Position numbers and translations under genes: made by a program. The notes beneath the pieces are model-generated. The model worked only from the letters and a program-made list of their open reading frames with translations, made no database searches and was not told where the DNA came from. A DNA stretch of 64,000 nucleotides from Paulownia fortunei. Its lineage: Eukaryota > Streptophyta > Magnoliopsida > Lamiales > Paulowniaceae. The stretch spans positions 2,108,001 through 2,172,000 of the forward strand of contig CM033122.1 in NCBI GenBank assembly GCA_019321725.1, written 5' to 3'. Positions 34,911 to 46,854 of the stretch are shown here, in pieces; position 1 is the stretch's first letter; every line of letters starts with the position of its first letter.

Positions 34911-35432
34911 TCATGGTGCAAGAAATTTCTTGCAGAGATTAGTGCACTTACCAAAGCAGCTCTTTAATTTTGCACCATCTGCCAAAGCCCATAAACCACA
35001 TCAGAAAGCAAAATATTAGTAGTACTACCAGTTTGCCAACAGCATGATAATTTGCAATCATCAACTTACACTTAAAAGGAAGTGTTTCAAAATCACCTCT
35101 CTAGATACTACTGAAAAGATGCATGCAACCAGAGAGAAAGAGAAACGGAGGGAGTTTAAAGTACCATGACTAACTAGGATGCAGAGTTTCAGAGAACAAC
35201 CAATCTGACAGTAGTACTTAAAATCAGCGGCAGAATGAGGAACGCAGCTGTTGAGACACTGATACTCACAAGCAAGCCTCTCAGGTTTAGTTCTACCAGT
35301 TCTAGTAAAACATTTATTGTAGCAACCCCCCCAGCAGGCATATGTATTCTGTGCCTGCACACCATTTGCGAACACCAAAACCACCAAAACCGCCAAGATG
35401 CTGCCAGCTCCAGCCTTCATCCTTCGCTCCAT
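34911..35432 (-). CDS. Cysteine-rich secreted peptide, thionin-like (copy A)
   Basis: Exons 35432-35165 and 34978-34911, phase 1 at SH|D, 111 residues. I start at ATG 35432 (MERRMKAGAG), as no ATG lies just upstream in frame. A hydrophobic signal peptide ends near VQA (about residue 28). The mature part has 12 cysteines in four C-x3-C-x3(4)-C triplets: CWGGCYNKC, CEYQCLNSC, CQIGCSLKLC and CFGKCTNLC; the last comes from exon 2. Without exon 2 the frame runs on into intron sequence lacking cysteines, which supports the splice. It resembles small plant peptides annotated as thionin-like; whether it is defensive, a signal or something else cannot be told. Copy B lies 1.8 kb away in the same orientation. 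Confidence 0.75.
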
Positions 35433-36615
35433 AGCAACCAACCTTTTGCTCTAGATACCTGCGTTTTGATGATTGAATTGCCTGCACTGGAGGGCTCTCT
35501 ATGTATGTAGGCCAAAAAGCAGTAGCTACTGTAGTTGATCATTAATCGAATTCATTAATGAGGTGGTTAGTGTTTTTAACTTATATTCACCTCAGGGGTT
35601 CAGTGTGCATCTGTCCATATTATGATGATTTCAGGTATCTTCAATTAAGACTGATGGTAAAAGCTGAAATCAATGGTATAGCTTGTTTACATTTTAGGGG
35701 AGAAAGTTTACAAAGTGGAAATGATTCATGGCTACATGAAAAACAGCAGAGTACCAAAGTCCATGCTAATGAAAAAGGAACTATATTCAAGAGAAAATAG
35801 CAATTCCTGTTAAATTTCTGTCAGCATGTATCGATACAAAAGCTCACAGTTTGATAAGGGGCCATGACTGATGACTAAGAAGGCCAAAACTTTACGTTAC
35901 CTGAGATCATATTTTCATGACGCATTTGAAGGAATTTGGAAAGAGACTATCTGTTAAAAGGACTCAATTAACCGTTTGAAACGCATCAATATTCATCACT
36001 CAAAAATTAGCCTGGTACAATGTAGACACTGTTAGCCATCAGAACAGAACAAATCCAAGAAAGAGTATCTACTTTGGGATATCAGGCATTTGCCTTTGTG
36101 CCATGATGTCTAAACCTTGCTCTTGACGACAATGAGAAATCATTCACTTACATAGGATATCTCATTCATCCCTTTCACTAGTGAAATTGGAAATTAATAT
36201 GGGTCAAAATTCATTTATATTTTTAAGAAAATAATAGTAAAAAATAAGTGCATTTGTAAAAACATTTCAACAGTAAAGAAACTTAACAATAAAAACATGA
36301 CAGGAGAATGTTGTTTCATCTTTTAACTTGATACAATTGCATTTTTGTCTCCAATTTCATGCATTTTGTTTTAACGAAGCTCAAGTCATCTTCCAAATAA
36401 ATAAATAAACAAAGAGAAGGGTCCAGTTGCTTTTCTTGACAAGTCAAGGCAAATAGAGAAATAGCATAAAAAGGTACAGGAGGAGTCAACTGCTCAAGAA
36501 AATCAGATCATATTACTAGTACATAAAGCAGATTAGTTGTCAGATTCATACATAACTGCCAGAAATTTTCTCAATCTTGCAGCAATTGGTGCTCATTATT
36601 CACGCATCAAATTCT
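35433..36615. other. Spacer between the two cysteine-rich peptide genes
   Basis: Upstream sequence of copy A (to about 35660) matches that of copy B (to about 37460) in scattered blocks such as the ATCTGTCCA phrase. Further blocks at about 35770-36180 match 37670-38110. So the spacer is itself part of a duplicated unit. No additional gene is supported. Confidence 0.6.
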
Positions 36616-37240
36616 TTAAAATTTGCAGAGGTTGGTGCATCTGCCAAAGCATTTCTCCAATCTTGCCCCAGCTCCTAAAAAAAAAAAAAACAAATATTGA
36701 ATTCCAATATTCAGAAAGCAAAGGAAAACAGTTCTGCTAAGAGTGTTTTAGCATCAACTTAAAATCAACCAAGAAGTGTTTTAATATCACCTCTCAAATA
36801 AAAGATAGTGGTGAAAGAAATTCATGCAATAAAATTGACAAATTTCAATAGAGGGGACAACCAAATTATAAAATTTCTGCTTAATTCTCTCGAGTCCCTT
36901 CATGACAGTTTTCCTTATGGTCCCTACTCAATTGTGTGTGTAGTGTTTGTGAGAGAGAGAGTCTCATAGTACCATAACTGACTGGAATGCATAGTTCCAA
37001 AGAGCATCCAATCTGACAATAGTTCTGATAATCCGCAGCCGAAGGAGGAAGGCAGCTGTTGAGACACTGATAATAACATGCCAGCCTCTCAGGCCTTGTT
37101 TTGCTACTCCTCAGAATGCACTCATTATAGCATCCTCCCCAGCAGGTATAAATCTGGGCATTCACACAATTTGCCAACATCATCATGGCCACCATAACCG
37201 CCACCACACCGCCAGCACCACCACTGATCCTCCTCTCCAT
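36616..37240 (-). CDS. Cysteine-rich secreted peptide, thionin-like (copy B)
   Basis: Exons 37240-36973 (268 bases, the same length as exon 1 of copy A) and 36674-36616, 108 residues. Start ATG 37240 (MERRISGGAG). Signal peptide to about VNA, then the same four cysteine triplets: CWGGCYNEC, CYYQCLNSC, CQIGCSLELC, CFGRCTNLC. The intron position and phase match copy A exactly, as expected for a tandem duplicate. Between signal and tail the two differ at scattered positions, mostly outside the cysteines, so the fold seems to be under selection. The C-terminus is shorter (ends LCKF). Function unknown; thionin-like is the nearest label I can give. Confidence 0.75.
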
Positions 37241-38633
37241 AGCCACCCCTCCTTTTGCTCTCTGCAGAAATAGGTACCTTTTTTTAACTAATGTATTACT
37301 TGCTATGGAGGGCTCTATGTATATAGGTCAAAAAGGACCAACTACTTTATTAAACATTAATCAACACATTTATTATGTGGTTCGCGTTTTTAACTTTTAT
37401 TCCCCTGAGGAAAGCAGCTCCTATCGCATCTGTCCAAAGCATGATATCATTTCAGCAATCTTAGTTCAGTAAATGCTCGTTGTAAAACTAAAAATCAGTA
37501 GTGGCTTGCTTTCATAGAGTATAAGATATTATTGATAAACAGATAAAGATCTATTTCACTGCATTCTCTTCCATTTTCCTGATAGATAGCTGGTTGAGTT
37601 TTACTACTTAATCCTCTTAACAATATATCGGCATTACGAAACCAGGAAATTAGTCAAATCCATCTTAAGGAGAAAACAAGGAACAAGTGCAAATAGGACA
37701 TCATATTAAATTCCTGCCGGCATGGGATTGTTTTCTAAAGCTTAAAGCTTGCTTCAGGATCATAACTTGGAAGGATGAAAATTTATTACTTCTCATCTGT
37801 AGAAGATATGAGCATTTAACATAGGATTGCATGGCTTTAGTAGTTTTCTCTGGTGTGATAGGAAGGAATCTTGAAAAGGGAATGATAAATGCACTGAACT
37901 TAACCATTTGAAATATTTCATTAATCACATCTCAGAAATTAGCCTGATGATTATGTAAAGTGCAGAAATCATTGGCCGTTATAGAAATAGTTTCCTCCAA
38001 GATTACACATAGGTTTGCTTTGCCTTTGGATTCAGCCATAATCTTTATGTTCACTCTCATAGCATGCCATAGTTGGCTCAAATTTTTCTCTCTCATTAAT
38101 CCTTTTTCTAGTTGAAACTGCAATTAATTGAGGGTTTGGTCAGGTTTCTGTTTTTCTTTTTGAGAAAGTTTAAATAAATTAACCTTTCAATGACACAAAA
38201 AGAGATCACCATACAAGTCTCAGTGTAAAAGAGGGTTGAAAATACAACCATTCTTGACAATGGGGGAAAAGTGTAGTCTACAAGTCACACTTTTTCTATT
38301 AATCAACAAAATAACAGCTAGCCCAAATTAGTTTACAATCTCTAGCAGACAATAAAATCCATAAGAATAATATTAACCCTATATACATCACCTATCACAT
38401 AGAACATATATACATCCCTTTGCACCTTAAGTTCCATAAATTTACACCATGATTCCACAATGTAAACTTTTCCTAATCATATGTACCGGTGATCCTCCAC
38501 CATTTATGTAATAACCATTGCATGGCAAGAAAAGTTTTAACTTCACTCATACTGCTTAGCAACCGTGTTCAACCTAGTTGTTACCGCCTCACACTAAAGG
38601 ATGAAAAGTATAGATACAATGCCCTCTTAGCCA
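37241..38633. other. Upstream region of peptide copy B and 3'UTR of the AGD14-like gene
   Basis: No coding frame is supported. The stretch to about 38110 is related to 35433-36180. From about 38280 to 38633 the sequence is probably the 3'UTR of the minus-strand ARF-GAP gene. Confidence 0.5.
37317..37328 (-). promoter_or_regulatory. Putative TATA box of peptide gene copy B
   Basis: Minus strand CCTATATACATA, about 80 bases before the start codon. The matching place upstream of copy A reads CCTACATACATA, a weaker match, which hints at different expression of the copies. Confidence 0.45.
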
Positions 38634-41600
38634 CTATCCGAATGGATTTCCTACTCGTGATAACGAAGAATTAGGTGCAGCAGGCAAAGAGTCTGTTCCA
38701 CTTGCTTGCTGAATTGGGTTGAGGGATGCAAAGGCATCTTCACTTCTGCCAAAGTTAGCAATTCCTTGTGGCCTGCAAGGAAAGAGGATAGCTGTAAATA
38801 GTAAATTTATCAAGAAATGAAACAGTAATAAACCTGCTTAATCTTGTATAGGACACAATACCCCAAGAATCCCATGTATAGATAAAAAATAACATAAGAA
38901 ATGAGAAATTTGAAGTTTTGCGTCAAATCATTATATTGTTTGAGAAGCATCAAATTCCACAATCTGACAAGATTAAGGCAGGTAAATCATTATGAGATAT
39001 GGACATTTTGGTAGATCTCATTTTAATTTCCTCTTTGTGGTCCTAATATCTGCCCCTCCCCATCCCACAAAAAATTAAAAAAACCAGTCATGCTTTGACC
39101 TGGAAAAGTTCAAACCACATCACACGGTTGGTGAGTTAGTTCAAAAGATGCAATAATTTAAAACAACAAACTTCTACAGAAACCAAATACAAAGTTACCT
39201 GGTAAGTGGCATGTTATTGGGTAGCTGCCCCATGTAAGCTCCAGGAACTATATAATCAGATAAGCATACAAAAATTTGGCATCAACACAAGGGAAATATG
39301 AATATTTCAATGGCAGAGGAAAGTGTATTTTTTTCCTTTTTTACCTAGAGGCATGTTCATCCCATATGGGGACAGATGAGAAGAGAGTGCTATTGCATAA
39401 GGTGATGGCTGAGACTCTAAAGCTGTTGAAGCTGGCATCTTTGGCAGAGGTCCTTGCAATGATGACATGGAAGGAAACTAAATAAACAAAGAGAAGAAAA
39501 GACAGAAAATAGAAGTTAGGAAAATATTTGGTTAAAAAGAAAATGCTCTTTAAGAATGGTGCAGTTAGTAACTTCGAAAGAAACATCAGATAATTTAATT
39601 TTCATTCACTGGTAAATTTAATTTAATTTTCATTCACTGGTAATTTGCTAAGTTGAGTGATTTTCTTTTTGCAGTATGGTTTAATAATATATCATGATTT
39701 AGCATTCATCTCTGTGTTCTCCAGTTTCTAAGCAAACATCCTTTGCAGTGAGGAAAAGGAATCTAAGCTATTCCTTTGTGAAGCCAATATCTGTAGATTC
39801 CTAATCAATCTATTACATAAAAATCAATGAACACTTTCAATCTTCATATTAGCTTCACCCTTGTGATTCCACCTATGATTTTCCTCATTGCAAGTATTTC
39901 TTTGTTAATTCTATACCACAATGACATAACTTCAATCACGACAAGAAACATGAACGTGTGTGGTCTTTGACGATATGACTCCAAGGTTCCTGATTTTTAG
40001 TGGAAAATTCAAGATTCAGTACTCTGTATCTTATTAACTTTTTGGGAGTTGTAAGCAAGGTAGAGTTGTTGATAGCATATTTAGTAAACAATCATTAAAG
40101 AAGCCTAATCTTATCTGAGAAAGTAGCTGACCATCTGTATAACCAAAGTTTATTGGCATGAACTATAGCTGAATATAGGGAAAGATTGAAAAAATTGAGC
40201 ACCAAACTTTAGCTATGAATAGTGTACCATATTTGATTAACATTTCCAAGTCTAAAGATTCACTGATTAACTCTAGATATGATGTCATAAAAATGTGTAT
40301 CATAATTTCGATGAAATACAGAACTAAAGGCATAGGTTTTAAATCATCAGATAAGTTATAACAAAAAAAGATTATCTATGCTTACCATTGCTGCTTGAAC
40401 TTGGAATCTGTCATCACCAATATCAAATGGGTTTTTTGGTTTTGGGGGATTCGGAAAAGCGGCTACAGACTGTGAAAAGAGACAGACCCATGTTTAGATT
40501 AATGTCATCCCCTAATACTTCAGTTTTTAGATTTATCCAACAATGAGTTTCTTTTTTGAGATGGTTACATACCATTACAGGAGGATGGAATTGCATGCCA
40601 TATCCTGTTCCATGAGGTGGATGCATCTGCCAACTAGCAACTGCTGGAGTGAATGAGGTGAAACTTGAAGTGAAAAGGTCCTGCATAACATAATTCACAA
40701 ACTTGTAAAATTCTTGGATAAAATTTCATAGAGTTCGGAAATGATACAAGTAGGCCACTACCTGTGGAATTTCCTTCCTTGAAGTAGGTGTTGACCCATC
40801 TCCTGGATTGGCAGCTTGTGATGAATGCTCAAGTGAAACACTTCGAACCGGTCTTAAATCTTTTGATGCAGGTGATTTATTCCACTGCTGCAGTTAAACA
40901 CAAGGAAATCACCTACTTTAATTCTAAACATGCGGAAAATTTTACCACTTGGAATTTTTTTGAAGTTCATATCCTTTCTTTTGTTTCTGGGGCATTGGTT
41001 CAGTATACCATCTATTTTGTTTGAATATAATTCTAATTCTTATCAAAAGAGAAAATCGCAGAGAATTGTTTTTATAAATTTTAAATATGAACATCACTAT
41101 TCTTCTCACCTGATTGTACAAAGCTTCGACAGATGTAGCACTTTGTTGAGCATTAGTACTAGTATTCCCAGGAGGAGAGACAAAAGTCTGGTTTTCCTGC
41201 TTGGAAGGCAGCTGATGTACCTGAGGATCTCTGCTATTGCTATGCAACGGTTGGTCATGCTCCATAATTGTAATAGCAAGAGCTCCAATATTATTAGAAA
41301 CTTCAGGTGCTTTTATTGTCCCAACATCAGTAGCCTTAGAACTGTTCAGTTGAGCTGCAGTTGCACCAGCAGACGTTTGAGATGTACCAGCTGAAGGTGA
41401 AGTCACAGGAGCTGACCATTCAAATAACAAAGATTCCACTGAATTCACATTTGGAGTATTAGTAGCCATTTGAGTTGTGGGAGATGCAACGGAGCTGCTT
41501 TCGTTATTACTTTCTGAAGCCGTTAGCTGTGCCTGAGGTTCTGCTTTATTATCAGTAGGCTCAGGTTTCACATCAAAATCAATCAAGCTACTCAAATTTA

Positions 41601-44489
41601 CTGTCTTATATTGCTTTTGTTTCCCACCAGTGGGCCCTGGGATAGTAGCATCAGCTGCCTTCTGCCATGATAAACGTAGAAAGAACTTAGAAATAACAGA
41701 ACATTGAGAATTTTCAATCTGTAACACTTAACAAATGGAAAACTATTGAAACAATAAAATTATCATTATGTTGTTCAGAAGGTTGGAATGGTTTTGGAGG
41801 CACGTCATCACTTTAGCTTCATACTTAATCATGGCCACCTCTTTCCTTCTTAAAGATCTTCATGGACAAGTTAATGAACTCACCTGACCTCTAGCAGCAG
41901 ATCCCTCAGCATCCTTCCCATCATTAGCTTTGGGAGGTCCACCAATTGTTAGCGCTGGAACTTTCTCCCCTAAAATATCTTTGACAGGGCGAATTGCAGG
42001 GAGACTTCTTGCTGTACTCCTTTGAGAACCAGGTGACCTGCTCCCAGCTCTAGATTCTTTATTGGAGTGCCTGTCATAGTGCTTCACACTTCCATCATCT
42101 CGAAACCTGTCATCAACTATCTCAAAACGAGTAGGACGATGCCTGTAGCTGCTAGACCTCACATTTTCTTGGATGTATCGAGGACTTCTTTCCTCCAAGA
42201 TATCTTTAAAACTTATTCTATTGTTCCTTATAGATGGACTAGATTTCTCAAATGAACTACGTTCGTAGAAGTCATCCCTGCCACTGTTACTAGTTCTTTC
42301 AAAAGAAGGCCTCTCCAAAAAGTCATCCCTTGCACCCCAATTTGATTTTTCAAAAGGACGCTGCTCATAAGAGTTGTTCCTTGAATCCTGTAGTGTCAAT
42401 TACATAAGAAATCACATTATACAGGAGTTTCAATAAGTCTTGGCGACTCCAAATTACTTTTGTGGATGATAACATCTACTGAGTTTAAGTATAAAAATGC
42501 CTGGATGTATCTATATGTTCATGAGCAAGAAGCTTACCAACTTAATCATTGATAGCTTGTTATTCTCACCAGCATACTTCCGATCTATGTAGACATGTTT
42601 GACGAATTCTCGAAGCCTATGAAGGTTACTGAAATGCAGAATATAATTGTATCAAACCCTGTTTCCATATGTAAGATGGTATTATAAGGTATTCCAAGAA
42701 CATTTACCTGCCATCAGGGTAATAATTACGTTGTGGATCCCAAGCTTTAAAATAAATTTGCCTTGCTCTCTGTAAAATCATATACAGGTTACACAAGTAA
42801 TATTGAGAATTTTGGTTTATATAGACAGTCAAGTCAAACAAAAAAGAAAAATACACATCATTCTTGGCTGTAGATTCCAACCTCATTCCCCCCAGCTTGA
42901 AGAGCTGTGATTTCTTCTTCATTGAATTTTGCCATTGAGACTGACTTTACTCGATGAGTAAATTCCCGACTGTAATTTTCAGGAAACTAATCAGGAAGTA
43001 TCCATTAATAATATTCAGATTTTCAACTGATTCAAAAGTATATTTGGCTCTGTCATTCTGTTATCACTCAAATGGATATCTACATGCTATTAATACAAGT
43101 GTTACTGTGTTGTGAGTGAGAATGTGAATGCAACTTACTGCACTCCACTACAATTTGTGCAGACGAATGTCCAGAAAGTTGTGCAGACATACTGAGGCCC
43201 CTGTTTACAGGAAAAACAGGTTAGATTTACTAGTCGACAATGCATTGAACTTACTACTTAAGTGTTTCTACATAAGTCTAAGAACTATATACCTCACCGC
43301 AATAAATCATAAAAATGTAAAAGACAGGTGATAGCAATTTATCCTTAAGTTCATGCTCAGTACAGTTTACTTTGCGAGCTAGAATATAGAGTACATGTAG
43401 TCATATATAATGCAAGATGAAAAGCTGATTATAGTGCATGATTCTGAACACTTCCAATTAGTGTCATAATAATATCTGTAGTCTAAATTTCTGTGTACCA
43501 AACCAGATATTCCCAGCCAAGATGGTGTATTGAGTAAAGGTAAAATGGAAACTAAGAAAGGCATCTAGTATATAAATATGCACCTCCTCCCCTCCTCCAA
43601 AGAAATCTAATTTAAACATCCTGGTAGCAGCTAAGTTAAAAGCACTGCGAACAATATCTTGCAATTTTCCATACTACTTCTCCAGACATTCTGTAATTAT
43701 AACACACACACACTAACACAGAGAGAGAAGTGAAAATGGAAACTTTACCAATGTAAAGGGCCATGGAAAGAAAGCAGGAAGCACCAGAGCCATACAATTA
43801 TAAGTAACTTGGCTTATTCACTTTCCTAAACAAATTTAACTTTGAAAAAAGTAGGCATTCATGCATAGTGTAATGAGATACACAACAGTGAAACACCTAA
43901 CCGTAATATGTTAATTTGGCACGCCGTTTCTTTCTGAAATTTATTCAGTTAAGAGCTCATTCTCCATGAATATAATTAGTTGTCGGAGTTAACTGTTTTT
44001 TTTTTTTTCCTCACAGGACTGAGATGACCATAGACCATCAGAAATGAGGGATCCTCCTAGTGAATAGTATCTGTGAAGGCTCAATATTTAATAACAGTAG
44101 TTTTCAGTAGTCAATTTAAGTTTCAGTTATAAGCAAATGACAAAAGCATCACAAATCGGCATTAAAGCAGGAATTATATACAATATTTTCAGTATCTTTA
44201 TTGAAAAAGCCACAAGGAGATCTCCAAAATGGTGCTTCACAAAATTCTTTAGTTTCCCTTTTCAAATTATCAGTACGTACTTATAGAAGACCCCAACTGA
44301 AAATACAAAAAGAGTTCAACAAAAGGAACTTAAGCTAGAAATTCTGATAAGAAGAGAAAAACTCAAACACATAATTTTCTTTCAACATACCAAACTGTTG
44401 CAGTTGATGCATCTCCTATTCTCCGGTTGCTTCAGAAGACCACGAATGATCATTTCGATTCTCTCTTCTTCCTTCACACGGCGAGGCAT
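38634..44489 (-). CDS. ARF GTPase-activating protein, AGD14-like
   Basis: Thirteen coding exons: 44489-44391, 43200-43139, 42969-42882, 42769-42708, 42628-42538, 42387-41884, 41661-41110, 40887-40762, 40680-40573, 40469-40386, 39477-39345, 39247-39199, 38772-38634; 698 residues. Start ATG 44489 (MPRRVKEEERIEM). The ArfGAP zinc finger is C27-x2-C30-x16-C47-x2-C50, with HR at 54-55 placing the arginine finger. The remainder is a long polar tail with serine/arginine-rich (exon 6) and Q/S/T-rich (exon 7) parts, several NPF-type motifs (PKNPFDIG, VGNPFG* at the very end) and no other domain, as in AGD14. The family speeds GTP hydrolysis on ARF during vesicle budding; the NPF motifs suggest binding to EH-domain endocytic partners (inference). 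All splice sites are GT-AG and in phase. Confidence 0.93.
39593..39640. repeat. Short tandem repeat in AGD14-like intron 10
   Basis: The phrase AATTTAATTTTCATTCACTG occurs twice, 24 bases apart. It lies within an intron and has no coding effect. Confidence 0.9.
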
Positions 44490-46854
44490 GTTTGGCCAAT
44501 TTAGTTCCAATTCACCCTCTAAACAAACTATAGAAGGTGGCAAAAAGAAACTGATCAAAGCATTCATGTTTCAAAGCCTTAACATTCAAAAAACTCAAGT
44601 TGGTATATTCCTAAGTTATTACACAAAGTTAATTATTTTCAAAAATATCAAGAATATGAAAACATGCACAAAGTATAGGTTTCCCTGCAATCCCAGTTAT
44701 AACATTACATACATCATTGTCTTGTTCAAAATGTGACCTCTATTTTCTTGATTTTTCCCCCTTTGATTTTCCTTCTTTAAACATATTCCATCCAATGAAA
44801 GACTAATGAAAAACACACCTGAAAATTTTGCAAATTTGCAAGATTAATGGAAGTCTTTTTTTCCTTCAAAATTTATGTGGGTTGGATTATTGAAAGAGGT
44901 TGATTTGCATTACGGGTTTGGATTGTAGAGAGAGGAAAAAGGAATATGAAAACTTTATAATTTCTTGTTTGTTGGCTTTTATGCAGAGGCAGAGAGGTCA
45001 GGAGGGAATATTGGCGGTTTTGACGGTTGGTCTGTTCTTTTGTTCTTTTGTTCTTTTTTATTTAAAATAATAAAAAAATAGAACCACCTAAAATAAATGT
45101 AGAGTAACCATAAAATAAAGCCAAAGTTGATAAATTAGGGGGGTGCTATATTTGAACCTTAAATTTTAATATGGAAAAAGTTGAGAAAAGTAAAATGTTT
45201 AAGACATAAATCACAAAATTATAACATTTAAAGTTAGGAAATAATTTTTCTTGTGTTTTTTTTCACTAAAATTTAAGATCCCAATACAGCATAAGTTATT
45301 AGTATTAAGGAAGGTTTATGGATGATCAAATATATTTCCAACTAAGTATATCCCTTTTTCAACTTCAATTGCACAAAACATTAACTTTGTGGTGATTTCA
45401 ATGTTTCAAAAAGGTACTAAATTTATATAAACTCAAATGACAGCAAAAAAAAAAAAAATAGATGAAATTAGATTGTAAACTGTTGGTTTGTAAATAAATT
45501 CAAATAAAACAATTGAGAAAATGCACCCATTTGCGACCAATAATTTATGTTACTTATATTCCAAAATTATATTTTAATAGCTTGTAATTTCATAAGACAA
45601 AAGAAAACACTAATTTAACTCTATGCCTGAGGAGCTATAATGGAGAAAGTTTCCTAAAGATCAACCAAAAAATACCTAATAATTATGCATCATCCGAATT
45701 TACAAACAAATGCAAGTCAAATTGAACCAGAAAGTGACTATACAACTGATATTAAAGCTCAACTTCTAAGCCAGATATGCCAAACACAGAACATGAAGTT
45801 GGATGGTGATAACCCATGTAAACAGGGGAAGATGAAAAAGAGGGAAAAAAATAAACCAAAATAAAAAATAAAATTTGGGGCTTTGCCCACAAGCAGTGAT
45901 ATTCCAATTCAAAAACTCAAGCCCCAACTTATACCATCAAGATCCTCAAAAGCAAACCAGCTTAACTGTGCAACAAACAGATAAGAAACCACCAAGAAAA
46001 ACAAAAGCCTTGATCATTAGAAGCCTGTTAAACACTTGACTGAAGCATCACAACAGCTAGCACATAAACCAAATCTGAGAGCATTTCTCCGTACAGATTT
46101 TTCGAGTGGTTCAAGTTTCAGAAGTTTGCAATGCAATTGAGAGAAGCATCATGATAGCTATTGCATACATTGCTCCAAACAATAGAACTTCATCATATTG
46201 AAATATGTGAAGAAATGGATATGAAATAACATCACTAATGAGGAATTATCTACAAAACAATTACTTACAGCAAAAATTTCCTCCATTACCCTGTATGTAG
46301 TTCTTTGCTTAATACAACAAGGTCGCTGCTCCAAAGATTAATTTCAAATTCATAATGTGATTCAAAGACAGGTACTGTATTATTTGGGCCAATTGCTCCT
46401 TCAGTATCAAGCACTAAAACTAAGGTTAATTGATTAACTAGAAGAAACAAAAGAAAAAGCAACAAAAATATATACAGCAACTGACAACGAAAATTCCGCA
46501 CGCCCTTTACTGGCACTCATAGAAGTTGCATTTTGACTGGAAAAATGAAGAAGCCTGCTCCTTAGGGATGAAACAAGTGCACAGAAAAGCTAGAACATCA
46601 TGTACCAAAACTGCCTTGATAATGAGAATATGGTGGTGCCGGACAACTTTGTATCAGACTAGGCAGAAGTAATGTGGCCATCTCCAATATCCGCCCAGCC
46701 ATCACGTTACAAATAACTTTATATTATGGACAAGGATAGAGGTCACTTTTCTGAAAAAGCCAGAGCTACTCCACATATGCAACTTCAGAAAGCTACATGC
46801 TTCAGCTGATGGGACAGCTATTTCCTCAAAATAATCACAATCACACTGATCATT
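44490..46854. other. AGD14-like 5' region and EPL 3' region
   Basis: The AGD14-like leader and promoter extend from 44490 to roughly 45060. The rest is AT-rich intergenic sequence, with the likely EPL 3'UTR in the last 500 bases or so. The frame at 46286-46516 (minus) has a hydrophobic stretch but no homology I recognise, and I leave it out. Confidence 0.5.

Noticed and set aside
46286..46516. Small hydrophobic minus-strand frame
   Set aside because: It lies in the probable 3' region beyond the EPL stop and has no homology or splice context.
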